Source: Mnemiopsis leidyi
Lineage: Eukaryota; Ctenophora; Tentaculata; Lobata; Bolinopsidae
Length of the DNA stretch: 22,956 nucleotides
Assembly (NCBI GenBank): GCA_000226015.1
Contig: JH152892.1
Coordinates: 1 to 22,956, forward strand
Direction: 5' to 3'
The translations under genes were made by a program, and so were the position numbers. Numbering within the stretch: position 1 is the first letter of the stretch; every line of letters starts with the position of its first letter. Of this stretch, positions 12,401-17,427 are shown piece by piece. Under the pieces are notes generated by a model. That model did no database searches. It was given only the letters and a program-made list of their open reading frames with translations, and had not been told where the DNA came from.

Positions 12401-15400
12401 CTGCTTGTGACCGTACTGTACATATTTGAATATATTTCATATAATATGCAGTATACCAGACAAGGTTATTAGCTTTAAAACAATTTAGAATAATAGGCCA
12501 TCGAGTAGGTTTTGCTGGAAATTTTTTGAAATGTCACACTACGACCTGACAATAAAGCATCGCTTTATTATTTTGTTTTGGCGCGTTCCAATAAAATACG
12601 ATTTCAAGCGTTAGCTAAAAGCCGCGCAGTCTAGTTGCACGATATTCTGCAGATAAGCAGATTGATCACATTTATTTTCAAGGTCGGCCACAACTAACCG
12701 ATCGTCGAATATGTCTCAATTTAAGATGTCGTAACATAAGATATGCCATATGAGCATCCTTGCCGCTGGAAGTTTTCCCGGTGTGCCCGAAGCCCAAGTT
12801 TCCAGGAGTGAATGAGAAAGCGCCGTGAACACCGTTAGCTTGAGGACCACGTCCCGACAAGGCGCCCAACACTCCATCATCCTCTCCGTTTACATCGCTT
12901 ATAGAATCTTTATCTTCCATCTCGTCACTGAAATGATGGGATTGGTAGGCTAAATGCTAACACATGAAGTGCTGGACTACATTTATCCGTAAAGACACTT
13001 AAGCGTCTTTACAAATGTCGCATTGCACAGATCTTACTTACATTGCACAGATCTTACTTACATCGCACAGATCTTACTTACATTGCACAGATCTTATTTA
13101 CATTGCACAGATCTTATTTACATTGCACAGATCTTACTTACATTGCACAGATCTTACTTACATTGCACAGATCTTACTTACATTGCACAGATCTTACTTA
13201 CATTGCACAGATCTTACTTACATCACACAGATCATCTTACTTACTTCTGACTATCGCCCAGGTGAATACGTTTCCACATGGCCTGGGTGTCTTTGCCAGC
13301 AGGATGTGAGGCTACAGAGTGAGGTCTTACTCCTCCAGGCATTTCCCTCAGGTTAGAAACGTAGTTTTTCAACGATTTGGAAACATCCTGAGATTCACTG
13401 GTTACGATTTCAAAAACTTAAGTGTAGTAAAAATCGAGGTCTCAATTAAGAAATTTTCACGACTTCTGACAGTTTAATAAGAGTTTCACTTCGACAAAAC
13501 AATAAACCTGTAAACTGTCGTTAGCTAGGAAAGCAGCGGAACTTTTCAGCAGTTCGTCCATAGTGTTCCTCTGTTTAATGTGAGATATAGCAGCTTGTCG
13601 GGTAGCGTCCAGTTGGGGGTACAGTTGACGGTGTGGTTCCCAAGTAGACGGCTTGAGGAACGTGTTGATCACCAGTGTCGGGTCTATCTCGTCCTGCGGT
13701 AGGGCAGGTCACGTGATCATTTAGAATTAAGGAACACTTAGTAATATGGGATCAGTATAAGGCATCAAATCGTAATTTGAACTGTATTCATGAAAGGGTA
13801 TAAAAGTGCGCCGTGATTAAGAGTAGCGGTTACCTGACGTATGACCTCCTAAGTGATGCATTGAATATTGGAAACTATTTCTCTTACCTCGGACAAAGAT
13901 CCAGATACAGGGAACCTCATCATCTGTGTTTGTTTGGAGAGAATGTTTTTAAGACGACGATGTGCTTGGTAATAAAGTTCTAGCTCATCTGCTGGACTAA
14001 GATTGTCCAGGTCCTAGGGAGGGGAAAACGTTTCTCTATGTTTCAATTTGATATTTGACATTTACCAAGGCAAAATACAGGTCGACCGATTACCTGATAA
14101 GGTACATACTTTTTACTAATTTCAGCCTTGCTCTGCAATGGAAACAAAACTTTTACTGGGATGTCCGTCGACTCGTTCAGTACTTACGATTGAGATAGCG
14201 TAAGAGTCGAGCAAGTTCTGAAGTCGATGTTTGTAAGTTTCGAGTCTAGCGGAGGCTACTGGCATTCCATAATCTTCCCTCCCTGCTTCGAAGCAAGCTT
14301 CTGCTGCCACAACCTGTTATTTGAAAGTTAGATGTAGGACCAATATCTCAATGTATTTACATAGAGATAAACTATCAAGTAGTTAAGCTATCAAGTAGTT
14401 ATGTCTGGAGGAAATGTCATGAAAGTGAATGAGATGATATGATATGGAATATGAAATTGAGGATGGTTTTAGATGAAATGAAGCAGAAGATGAAATACGC
14501 AACGCCAAGGCCGGTAATTGCTGCGTCTCTTCTTCTTTTAGAATTATCAGGCTTTGTGTTTGGAGGATTGATCTTCTTGGCCCAATTCTTTATCCATCGC
14601 TTCTTTGCGAGCTAAAGGGCGAGTTTACAAAGATGTGACAGTTGCATTGTTAAATATAGATGGATGCTTGGTATGAATTATAATCCGAATTTTTGTGATT
14701 ATACTAAATAAAAACATTTGAATAAACTAACACGAGCGTTGATCATAGCTTTAGATTCCTGAGGTTCGGTACTCGAACTGCTGCTCTGTTTATTAAACCG
14801 GGAACTTATTCGACTTTGAGAAGATTCTGGAAGTTTGTTCAGCTTGTCTCTCTTTCTCCAGCCGGAGCTGTAGAACTTTTCATCTCGGGCCGGATCGTTT
14901 AACCACTGAAGGTTTTGTGGAGATATTCACGAGTTCTGCTTGTTGTGAATGAAATCAACTTACCGCATACGATAGCTTATTCTAGTATTTACATGGATTT
15001 TCTAAAGCATCTTGTATCAATGTATCACAAATTTCCCGATTAATTTCTTGAACGGCAGTAGGAACGTTGGTTAAAGTCTCCACTGTATCAGTGGCAGTAG
15101 CGTCAGAAATTTTCTCAAGGAATTTGTCACATTCCTGCTATTTTTATCAATACATAGGTTTACAGCAACTGAGCAGCTGAACGAAAAGGTGCTTGTATAG
15201 CCAATAAACGGTTATCGTGAAGCGTAAAAATATAGGAAATAGCAAAAAAGCACCCGTAAAAGTAGCGCTGATAATTACCTCCATCGTTTCATAGCACCAG
15301 AATCTGTTGAATCATGCAAAAGTCAATCATGCAAAAGTCAATCATGCAAAAGTCAATCATGCAAAGAAACATATCAATAAAAAACATACGAAATTTTACA

Positions 15401-16695
15401 ATAAACAAGATTAATCGGTCAAGTACTCAAGTAAACAACACAAAATGTGACCACAAAAAGTATACAGTTTTTAATAAATTGACAAACCTTCTCCCATTTA
15501 AAGGCAGTAGTATCATCATCTAGCGCTTCAGGTATCTCTATCCTCGATTTGTGAAGAGCTATTATGTGAGATAACACCTGATAATTCGGGCTTAAGTTTT
15601 GAACAGGAATATACTTATTCCACTTCGAGAAGATTCAAAAGTTAAAACTCAAAAAAGGGCGAAATCCAAAGCAGCATCGCAAATTAAGATCTTAGATCCC
15701 TCTGCTTCTCTACAATACCATGATAAAATTGTTGATCTTCTCAGTAGAACTAAACTTCCAACACATCCAGTTGAGATAGAGACACATATCCTCGTTAGTG
15801 ACCAGGTGGATGGGAGCGGGTTTACCCCCCAGGAATGCTCTGTGGGCTGGTTCTAGCCTGTGGGCACGGTGCCAGAAATCTTTGTACTGCTCCATGATCT
15901 CCCTGTAGGTAGAGGTCTTATAATCGAACATTTCAAAGTACGTTTTGTGTTTGATATTGTCGATCAAAAAGGTACTATAGAGCATATTTGAAGCTATATT
16001 TGAACCGTAGAATAATACACAAATGCAAAATCTCACCTAACTCTATCCTGGAAGACCTGGTGAAGGTCCGTCACAGCTACACCATGTCTACAGAACCTGC
16101 TCCAGCGTGACAGGTGCATCTTCTTTAGCAGCAGCAAATCTTCACATTGTGTCAGGAAGAACTTAAGGAAGGTCGATATTAGTTTGAGGTTGAAATTTAT
16201 ATCATGAGGACTGGAGAAGTAAATTTACAATTCGATGGAGCAAGGACAAGAGGTCACAGTTACGCAGCAAATGAACCTGGTGCAGGATGAAGGGGATGGA
16301 ATCTGGGGAATGTTCGGACGTATCACAGGTACGCAGCTCGGAGGCCAGGATCTTGTCGTGACTATCCAGGGGTCTCATGTCAGGTACCGACAAGATCCTC
16401 TTGATGGACTCCAGTCTCTCTACTTCGGCATCTTCTGTGTCTTGAGGGTGTGCTACTGAACTGGTAAACAGAGGGAATATTGTTAGCATTGTGGGTTTAA
16501 AGATACAAAGGTAGGGAAAGTTTTAACTTTCGATAAACAAAGTGAGGTTGGTTCTTAAAGAATATACCTCAGATTTTTGGACTTTCCATAGCCGATTTCC
16601 TTGAGCTCATTCCGCAGATCATTAATGTTTCTGTCTAGCTCCTCGTTCAGTGCACGTGTGCGCGCACCAAGAGACACCAAACTTTCTAACTCCAT
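484..16695 (-). CDS. CCDC162: CCDC162-family protein, 36 traced coding exons (gene span; 3' end probably beyond the window)
   Basis: I rebuilt this gene by walking GT/AG junctions with matching phase from the ATG at 16695. The 36 exons total 5,041 coding bases (about 1,680 codons). An in-frame TAG lies 24 nt upstream of the ATG, which supports this start. Family signs: the DUF4549 region in exons 1-4 (RWSRFCRHG and LVTNEDMCLYLNWM); NLREMPGGVRP in exon 13; AYLMLRHLKLRHIRR in exon 14; DRTAVLLDIW and LIDCYMEIY in exons 18-19; RYVPSNN with ELDEKDLG in exon 26; VANGEVVGV in exon 36. Cellular function of the family is not established to my knowledge; the protein looks mostly helical, with no signal peptide or membrane segment. 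Oddities: an in-frame TAG in exon 6 and two splice-donor minisatellites. The family assignment rests on remembered motifs, not a search. Confidence 0.85.
489..700 (-). CDS. CCDC162: CCDC162 exon 36, last exon visible
   Basis: Completes R, then ESDRYYLTPSTPHRDVANGE and VVGVSLLLEDVL, a clear family block. The frame meets a TAG at 484-486. The gttagt just before it (after 489) would act as a donor, as gttagt does after exons 7 and 14. Relatives continue well past this point, so a donor and further exons to the left of the window are more likely than a true C-terminus. The short reading to the stop cannot be excluded. Confidence 0.72.
701..1382 (-). other. CCDC162: CCDC162 intron 35 (682 bp)
   Basis: No repeat or extra exon recognised. 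It contains one CACGTG (775-780) and nearby TACGTGA variants. Confidence 0.6.
1383..1487 (-). CDS. CCDC162: CCDC162 exon 35
   Basis: SFAAKHGPFVTSQWQCERTS and ALLTIGLSQLNEFN plus two bases. The acceptor is strong (ctgtttccccag). Donor is gtaaac, phase 2. Confidence 0.76.
1695..1840 (-). CDS. CCDC162: CCDC162 exon 34
   Basis: Forty-eight codons plus two bases, TLAPQEVSGSLEQTVRDVSD to AATILPY. Open throughout and in phase with both neighbours. The join gives LPYRSFAAKHGPF, parallel to the family's PWRxFLxxxGPF. Acceptor is ctataacag, donor gtagcg. Confidence 0.72.
1841..2853 (-). other. CCDC162: CCDC162 intron 33 (1,013 bp)
   Basis: Contains the densest CACGTG cluster of the window and a 21-bp tandem duplication around it (2242-2283). 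An open stretch at 2283-2540 on the minus strand fits neither phase nor family. Confidence 0.6.
2242..2283. repeat. two 21-bp tandem units, each starting CACGTG
   Basis: Units at 2242-2262 and 2263-2283 agree at about 18 of 21 positions, each with CACGTG then TCAT.GAGAC.GAT. Two further CACGTG sites lie at about 2292 and 2371. Confidence 0.75.
2854..2967 (-). CDS. CCDC162: CCDC162 exon 33
   Basis: Thirty-eight codons, ILEYFECKRKVFFLEFYFTI then HCIPDTFLAKGNEKAFF. It aligns without gaps to the family's RREVxFLQFD...FLxTGN region as I remember it. Acceptor is cattttcag, donor consensus gtaagt. Confidence 0.8.
3107..3297 (-). CDS. CCDC162: CCDC162 exon 32
   Basis: GMHDMVSYMVAYVNMGASKA, then VGADWGGPEAISHELTEIQ, ending NPTDPQE. 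The ADWGG motif and NPxDPxE are family landmarks. Acceptor is cttatccag. The donor is GAG|gtgggt rather than the stop 24 nt later, because exon 33 continues the family sequence. Confidence 0.83.
3500..3660 (-). CDS. CCDC162: CCDC162 exon 31
   Basis: Codes YFKSRPRKLLSNDGLQVINS, FYIPHQFEVLGMFNDLE and ALQTVLGIVS plus one base. Matches the family's FIPxPxEVxxMF segment. Acceptor is catcctcag, donor gtgcgt. Confidence 0.82.
3845..3925 (-). CDS. CCDC162: CCDC162 exon 30
   Basis: Completes R and reads DTHFKIGQLGEERTPEDDKP ending FLPVDK plus two bases. RDTHF after the FPEI of exon 29 is a family landmark. Acceptor is actatccag, donor gtaagt. Confidence 0.8.
3926..5042 (-). other. CCDC162: CCDC162 intron 29 (1,117 bp), longest intron of the gene
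   Basis: AT-rich. A 10-bp palindrome AGTGTACACT sits at 4088-4097. No additional exon or mobile element was recognised. Confidence 0.55.
5043..5254 (-). CDS. CCDC162: CCDC162 exon 29
   Basis: Seventy codons, NVIRDNMVKDFVRASVKIGR then AQKQESVGQYCENLHDVM and FPEI plus two bases. A long amphipathic helix. Acceptor is catcctcag, donor gtcagt. Confidence 0.82.
5255..5975 (-). other. CCDC162: CCDC162 intron 28 (721 bp)
   Basis: AT-rich with no repeat, exon or RNA gene that I can support. Confidence 0.5.
5976..6075 (-). CDS. CCDC162: CCDC162 exon 28
   Basis: Completes a Gly, then NCSRKSPAPGSSRPTSSKAI and SDYFLSLQLAQ. It is low-complexity at first and supported mainly by phase (2 in, 0 out) and by LQLAQ leading into exon 29. 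Acceptor is tttcattag, donor gtactg. Confidence 0.65.
6174..6289 (-). CDS. CCDC162: CCDC162 exon 27
   Basis: Codes MLILHGLCNVRLALKTQLVQ and RNNLVIAVKHNDLCSPIS plus two bases. Matches the family's LxNLxxxLxxQxxQxNxL pattern. Acceptor is ccaatcacag, donor consensus gtaagt. Confidence 0.78.
6411..6504 (-). CDS. CCDC162: CCDC162 exon 26
   Basis: RYVPSNNILALQELDEKDLG onward to HTKDSIIK, a strong family block. Acceptor is aatctacag, donor gtaatc, phase 0. Confidence 0.82.
6505..7484 (-). other. CCDC162: CCDC162 intron 25 (980 bp)
   Basis: Holds a GC-richer stretch around 6780-6920 and one CACGTG (about 6740). A plus-strand open stretch at 7015-7230 is low in complexity and has no coding character. 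Confidence 0.5.
7485..7678 (-). CDS. CCDC162: CCDC162 exon 25
   Basis: Starts MLLIKERLQQTVIETDLLIK, then GFEQHHAHIRPVAFESGTTS, ending DDDVALD plus two bases. The acceptor is ctgtttttag. The Met is internal, not a start. Donor is gtatat. Confidence 0.8.
7679..8153 (-). other. CCDC162: CCDC162 intron 24 (475 bp) with a 14-bp direct repeat
   Basis: CATATATTTTGTCC occurs at 8093-8106 and 8118-8131, just inside the intron. Nothing else was recognised. Confidence 0.6.
8154..8312 (-). CDS. CCDC162: CCDC162 exon 24
   Basis: Fifty-three codons from VLSSHVTHSPAHLHVIASQH to RVSAWGTVME. Phase 0 at both ends, acceptor actctgtcag, donor gtggga. GC-richer than the surrounding introns. Confidence 0.78.
8313..8714 (-). 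other. CCDC162: CCDC162 intron 23 (402 bp), begins with the donor array
   Basis: Its first 104 bases in transcript order are the 23-bp minisatellite. The rest is AT-rich. The true donor could be any of five copies, so the 5' edge is formally ambiguous. Confidence 0.7.
8611..8725. repeat. 23-bp minisatellite spanning an exon-intron junction, five units
   Basis: Five head-to-tail 23-bp units (starts 8611, 8634, 8657, 8680, 8703) are nearly identical. Units 1 and 3 carry GCTGCTG where 2, 4 and 5 carry GCTGGTG, hinting at a two-unit duplication. In the transcribed direction each unit has CAGCAG|GTACGTAACATG. The unit at 8703-8725 contains the end of exon 23 and its donor. Confidence 0.95.
8715..8852 (-). 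CDS. CCDC162: CCDC162 exon 23, ends inside a splice-donor array
   Basis: Forty-six codons beginning ELVFAKQPRTTGQLLSLHRQ and ending SYSPAVHQQ, phase 0 at both ends. The acceptor tttcccag was chosen because it is in phase with exon 22. The last codons and the donor CAG|gtacgt are part of the first unit of the 23-bp array that follows, so several downstream donors are available. Confidence 0.72.
8853..9573 (-). other. CCDC162: CCDC162 intron 22 (721 bp)
   Basis: No additional exon recognised. A minus-strand open stretch at 9243-9545 is Ser/Leu-rich and has no link in phase. Confidence 0.5.
9574..9725 (-). CDS. CCDC162: CCDC162 exon 22
   Basis: Codes LTGGLPFQLIKKQPISVTHA and SVLQTSYFLEFCNGLSKV, ending AIDHALQ. 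It matches the family's GLPxxxxxKQxISV and YxLEF block. Donor is gtacgt, phase 0. Confidence 0.82.
9726..10428 (-). other. CCDC162: CCDC162 intron 21 (703 bp)
   Basis: AT-rich, with short imperfect CATAGTGA repeats near 9870-9900. No gene was seen. Confidence 0.5.
10429..10483 (-). CDS. CCDC162: CCDC162 exon 21 (55 bp)
   Basis: Eighteen codons, FDTERSFGESISQSELNG, plus one base. Acceptor is atatctcag and donor is consensus gtaagt, phase 1. The join gives NGLTGGLPF with exon 22. Confidence 0.68.
10612..10743 (-). CDS. CCDC162: CCDC162 exon 20
   Basis: Forty-four codons from VMVSIMYRRPRYDVEAPYF to TQEMANMT. The RRPR(Y/F)D motif is a family landmark. Acceptor is gtttcacag, donor gtaagg, phase 0. 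Confidence 0.8.
10744..11104 (-). other. CCDC162: CCDC162 intron 19 (361 bp)
   Basis: Two CpG-rich patches (GCGCACGCGCGG near 10973 and GCACGCGCGACGC near 11039) stand out from AT-rich sequence. No exon was found. Confidence 0.5.
11105..11173 (-). CDS. CCDC162: CCDC162 exon 19
   Basis: Twenty-three codons, LIDCYMEIYNHVWSLEEKRK then LAQ, following exon 18 as in the family. Acceptor is aaatttcag, donor gtagct. Confidence 0.82.
11333..11443 (-). CDS. CCDC162: CCDC162 exon 18, conserved DRxxVLLDIW block
   Basis: Thirty-seven codons with HVQIDRTAVLLDIWSQEIAF ending QKNKKK. The 5' edge is ambiguous. Acceptors ending at 11444 and 11450 both keep phase 0 (starting PPLVVD or KQPPLVVD), while the better-looking tttag site at 11434 breaks the frame. 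Donor is gtttgg. Confidence 0.78.
11571..11703 (-). CDS. CCDC162: CCDC162 exon 17
   Basis: Starts RELEEELLLVCTHYISKDRD, a family block, then a Ser/Arg-rich tail ending TTSKLL. Acceptor is catttcag, donor CTA|gtaagg, phase 0. Confidence 0.8.
11848..11985 (-). CDS. CCDC162: CCDC162 exon 16
   Basis: Codes IQKMYEYFESGDIENVDDFY and then HAQDSSGFFVMYQSALDTL. Acidic and aromatic, matching the family segment before the LLxxTHY block. Phase 2 at both ends; donor gtaaac. Confidence 0.82.
12100..12239 (-). CDS. CCDC162: CCDC162 exon 15
   Basis: CLGIINYFKSVERTINLDLV onward, ending FLHNTRIEH plus two bases. Acceptor is atactttcag and donor is consensus gtaagt. Confidence 0.82.
12240..12698 (-). other. 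CCDC162: CCDC162 intron 14 (459 bp)
   Basis: AT-rich, nothing recognised. Confidence 0.5.
12699..12927 (-). CDS. CCDC162: CCDC162 exon 14, conserved RHLKLRHIRR block
   Basis: Begins NDEMEDKD with an acidic linker (completing the phase 2 codon), then GAFSFTPGNLGFGHTGK and AYLMLRHLKLRHIRRS. The donor gttagt follows in phase 0. The HIRR block running into exon 15 (CLGIINYFKSVER) is typical of the family. Confidence 0.83.
13021..13246. repeat. 20-bp minisatellite made of 5' splice-site units
   Basis: Ten contiguous 20-bp units fill 13021-13220 (plus strand CATTGCACAGATCTTACTTA). Units 4 and 5 have ATTTA and unit 3 has CATCGC. A degenerate eleventh unit at 13221-13246 overlaps the donor of exon 13. 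Read in the direction of transcription, each unit presents AT|GTAAGTAAG, the same donor string as exon 13. All frames are open because the unit lacks stops on the plus strand. Confidence 0.95.
13245..13387 (-). CDS. CCDC162: CCDC162 exon 13, conserved MPGGVRP block
   Basis: Codes DVSKSLKNYVSNLREMPGGV and onward to HLGDSQ plus two bases (phase 2). The motif followed by RPHSVASHP is a strong family block. The donor AA|gtaagtaag directly enters the 20-bp minisatellite described separately. Confidence 0.82.
13508..13693 (-). CDS. CCDC162: CCDC162 exon 12
   Basis: Sixty-two codons from DEIDPTLVINTFLKPSTW to ANDSLQ. Acceptor is taccgcag, donor gtttat, phase 0 at both ends. Confidence 0.8.
13888..14013 (-). 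CDS. CCDC162: CCDC162 exon 11
   Basis: Forty-two codons beginning DLDNLSPADELELYYQ and ending MRFPVSGSLSE. Acceptor is cctccctag, donor gtaaga, phase 0 at both ends. Confidence 0.78.
14094..14132 (-). CDS. CCDC162: CCDC162 exon 10 (39-bp microexon)
   Basis: Thirteen codons, SKAEISKKYVPYQ, between ttccattgcag and gtaatc, phase 0 at both ends. It is the smallest exon of the gene. Confidence 0.68.
14188..14313 (-). CDS. CCDC162: CCDC162 exon 9
   Basis: Forty-two codons from VVAAEACFEAGRED to LLDSYAISI. Phase 0 at both ends, with a clear acceptor (aaataacag) and a consensus donor (gtaagt). Confidence 0.78.
14504..14611 (-). CDS. CCDC162: CCDC162 exon 8
   Basis: Thirty-six codons of basic sequence beginning LAKKRWIKNWAKKI. 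Acceptor is gccctttag. The donor gttgcg is weak and was chosen because it restores phase 0 with exon 9, so the 3' boundary is the least certain part. Confidence 0.6.
14732..14905 (-). CDS. CCDC162: CCDC162 exon 7
   Basis: Fifty-eight codons (residues 320-377), phase 0 at both ends, starting WLNDPARDEKFYSSGW and rich in Ser and Arg later. Acceptor is aaccttcag, donor gttagt. The preceding intron is only 58 bp. Confidence 0.75.
14964..15137 (-). CDS. CCDC162: CCDC162 exon 6, carries an in-frame TAG
   Basis: Fifty-eight codons, phase 0 at both ends, beginning QECDKFLEKISD and ending NKLSYA before a consensus gtaagt donor. Codon 52 (14982-14984) is TAG, at overall codon 313. The frame downstream of the stop joins exon 7 correctly, so the exon boundaries look right and the stop is the anomaly. 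Because the exon length divides by three, skipping it leaves the frame intact. The acceptor offers a NAGNAG choice (tag|CAG). Confidence 0.65.
14982..14984 (-). other. in-frame TAG stop codon within exon 6
   Basis: Reads TGT AAA TAC TAG AAT AAG in the frame set by both neighbouring exons. It could be a real nonsense allele, a base error, or part of a regulated poison exon. All 30 exons downstream remain open, which argues against long-standing loss of the gene. Confidence 0.75.
15311..15366. repeat. 15-bp tandem repeat, about 3.7 units, in intron 5
   Basis: Unit ATCATGCAAAAGTCA repeats exactly at 15311, 15326 and 15341, with a partial fourth copy at 15356. It lies inside the 350-bp intron 5 and contains ATGCAAA but no splice-site consensus. 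Confidence 0.92.
15488..15577 (-). CDS. CCDC162: CCDC162 exon 5
   Basis: Thirty codons (residues 232-261), from VLSHIIALHKSR to TTAFKWEK. Both ends are phase 0. Acceptor is aattatcag, donor gtttgt. It continues the helix after the DUF4549 region without a gap. Confidence 0.75.
15719..15974 (-). CDS. CCDC162: CCDC162 exon 4, end of DUF4549 region
   Basis: Codes residues 146-231. It contains EIMEQYKDFWHRAHRLEPAH and HLVTNEDMCLYLNWM, which line up with the family's conserved LVTxEDLxxYxxW block. Acceptor is ctctatag and donor ATG|gtattg, phase 0. Confidence 0.82.
16037..16161 (-). CDS. CCDC162: CCDC162 exon 3, DUF4549 core
   Basis: Codes residues 105-145, containing KKMHLSRWSRFCRHG, the most recognisable block of the family's N-terminal domain. 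Acceptor is ccttaag, donor gtgaga, phase 2. It is followed by a 62-bp intron. Confidence 0.82.
16277..16460 (-). CDS. CCDC162: CCDC162 exon 2, DUF4549 region
   Basis: Codes residues 43-104, ending SIPFILHQ. The acceptor is tttaccag. The donor is the weak CAG|gttcat. I chose it over gtaaat 36 nt further on because HQ then joins FFLTQ of exon 3 with no extra residues, as in the family. Confidence 0.75.
16568..16695 (-). CDS. CCDC162: CCDC162 exon 1, start of DUF4549 region
   Basis: Codes residues 1-42, beginning MELESLVSLGARTRALNEEL, a charged helix typical of the start of this family. The ATG context has G at -3 and G at +4, and an in-frame TAG lies 24 nt upstream. Donor is gtatat, phase 2. 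Confidence 0.8.
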
Positions 16696-17427
16696 CCCAC
16701 GCAGAAAATTTCCCGCTATCTACACCTGGTTGTGTCTCGTTACATGGCAAGTCAGGGCTAAGAATAGGAGAGTTGTGTTATTCAAACATGATACCCAAAT
16801 TTAGCTAATTGACGGTTGGTTGCTCGAGGAGAAAAGTTGGAGGTTATTAAACAGTCTAACTTGGCATGAGACGGCATGATACGGTCGTTCACGCAGATTT
16901 GCACAGGGAAATTCAAGCTAAGGTAGCACGCCGCGGTCCACTTGCCAAGCTCCTCTCGTACTTCCAGAACACACGTGTGTAATTTGGAGTAATTTTCCAC
17001 TCGTTTCAGAGCACGTGATGGTAGTTGTTGCCGCGTGCGAGGAATTTAGTAAAACAACCATAGATACTCGATAAAATATACACATAAGTACAAGATCAAT
17101 ATGCTGAAATAAACTTAAACCAATCAAATGAATCCAAAAAGAACGCGTAGCTCAAAATAAAATGCAAAACGTGAGTCACCATATTATGTGCGTATTATGC
17201 ACATCAAAATGTTACAAATATAACCTGCCGTATCATTGGATAGACGAGAAGAATTTGCAGTCAAAGCATCATGTGTCCATCGCAGAGACTTAATCGCTTG
17301 ATTGCAGGCTGTATCCGTGTTTTTTCTATGATTCCAGTCATCTCCTCAGTTCAAGAGTACGAATAAAATATCATTAAATTAATGCAAGATTAAAAGATTC
17401 TGAAAGTAAGATCGGAACACTAATTAT
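16696..17427. promoter_or_regulatory. intergenic region with the likely promoter of the CCDC162 gene
   Basis: Separates the TRIM stop codon from the CCDC162 ATG (732 bp), so TRIM polyadenylation and CCDC162 initiation must both fit here. An E2F-like TTTCCCGC lies at 16709-16716, close to the ATG. CACGTG sites lie near 16973 and 17012, and an RFX half-site GTTGCC at 17027-17032. No TATA box or clear polyadenylation signal could be fixed by eye. Confidence 0.4.

Noticed and set aside
13015..13356. Plus-strand open frames with a SYLHCTDLTYIAQ-like repeat protein
   Set aside because: Three overlapping frames are open only because the 20-bp unit lacks stops; the sequence is an intronic minisatellite on the opposite strand from the gene.
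14986..14993. Donor gtaaat in exon 6 upstream of the TAG
   Set aside because: It would avoid the stop but leaves phase 1, which does not fit exon 7; the gtaagt at 14958-14963 fits.
16241..16276. Alternative donor gtaaat for exon 2
   Set aside because: It would insert twelve residues between HQ and FF, where the family has none.
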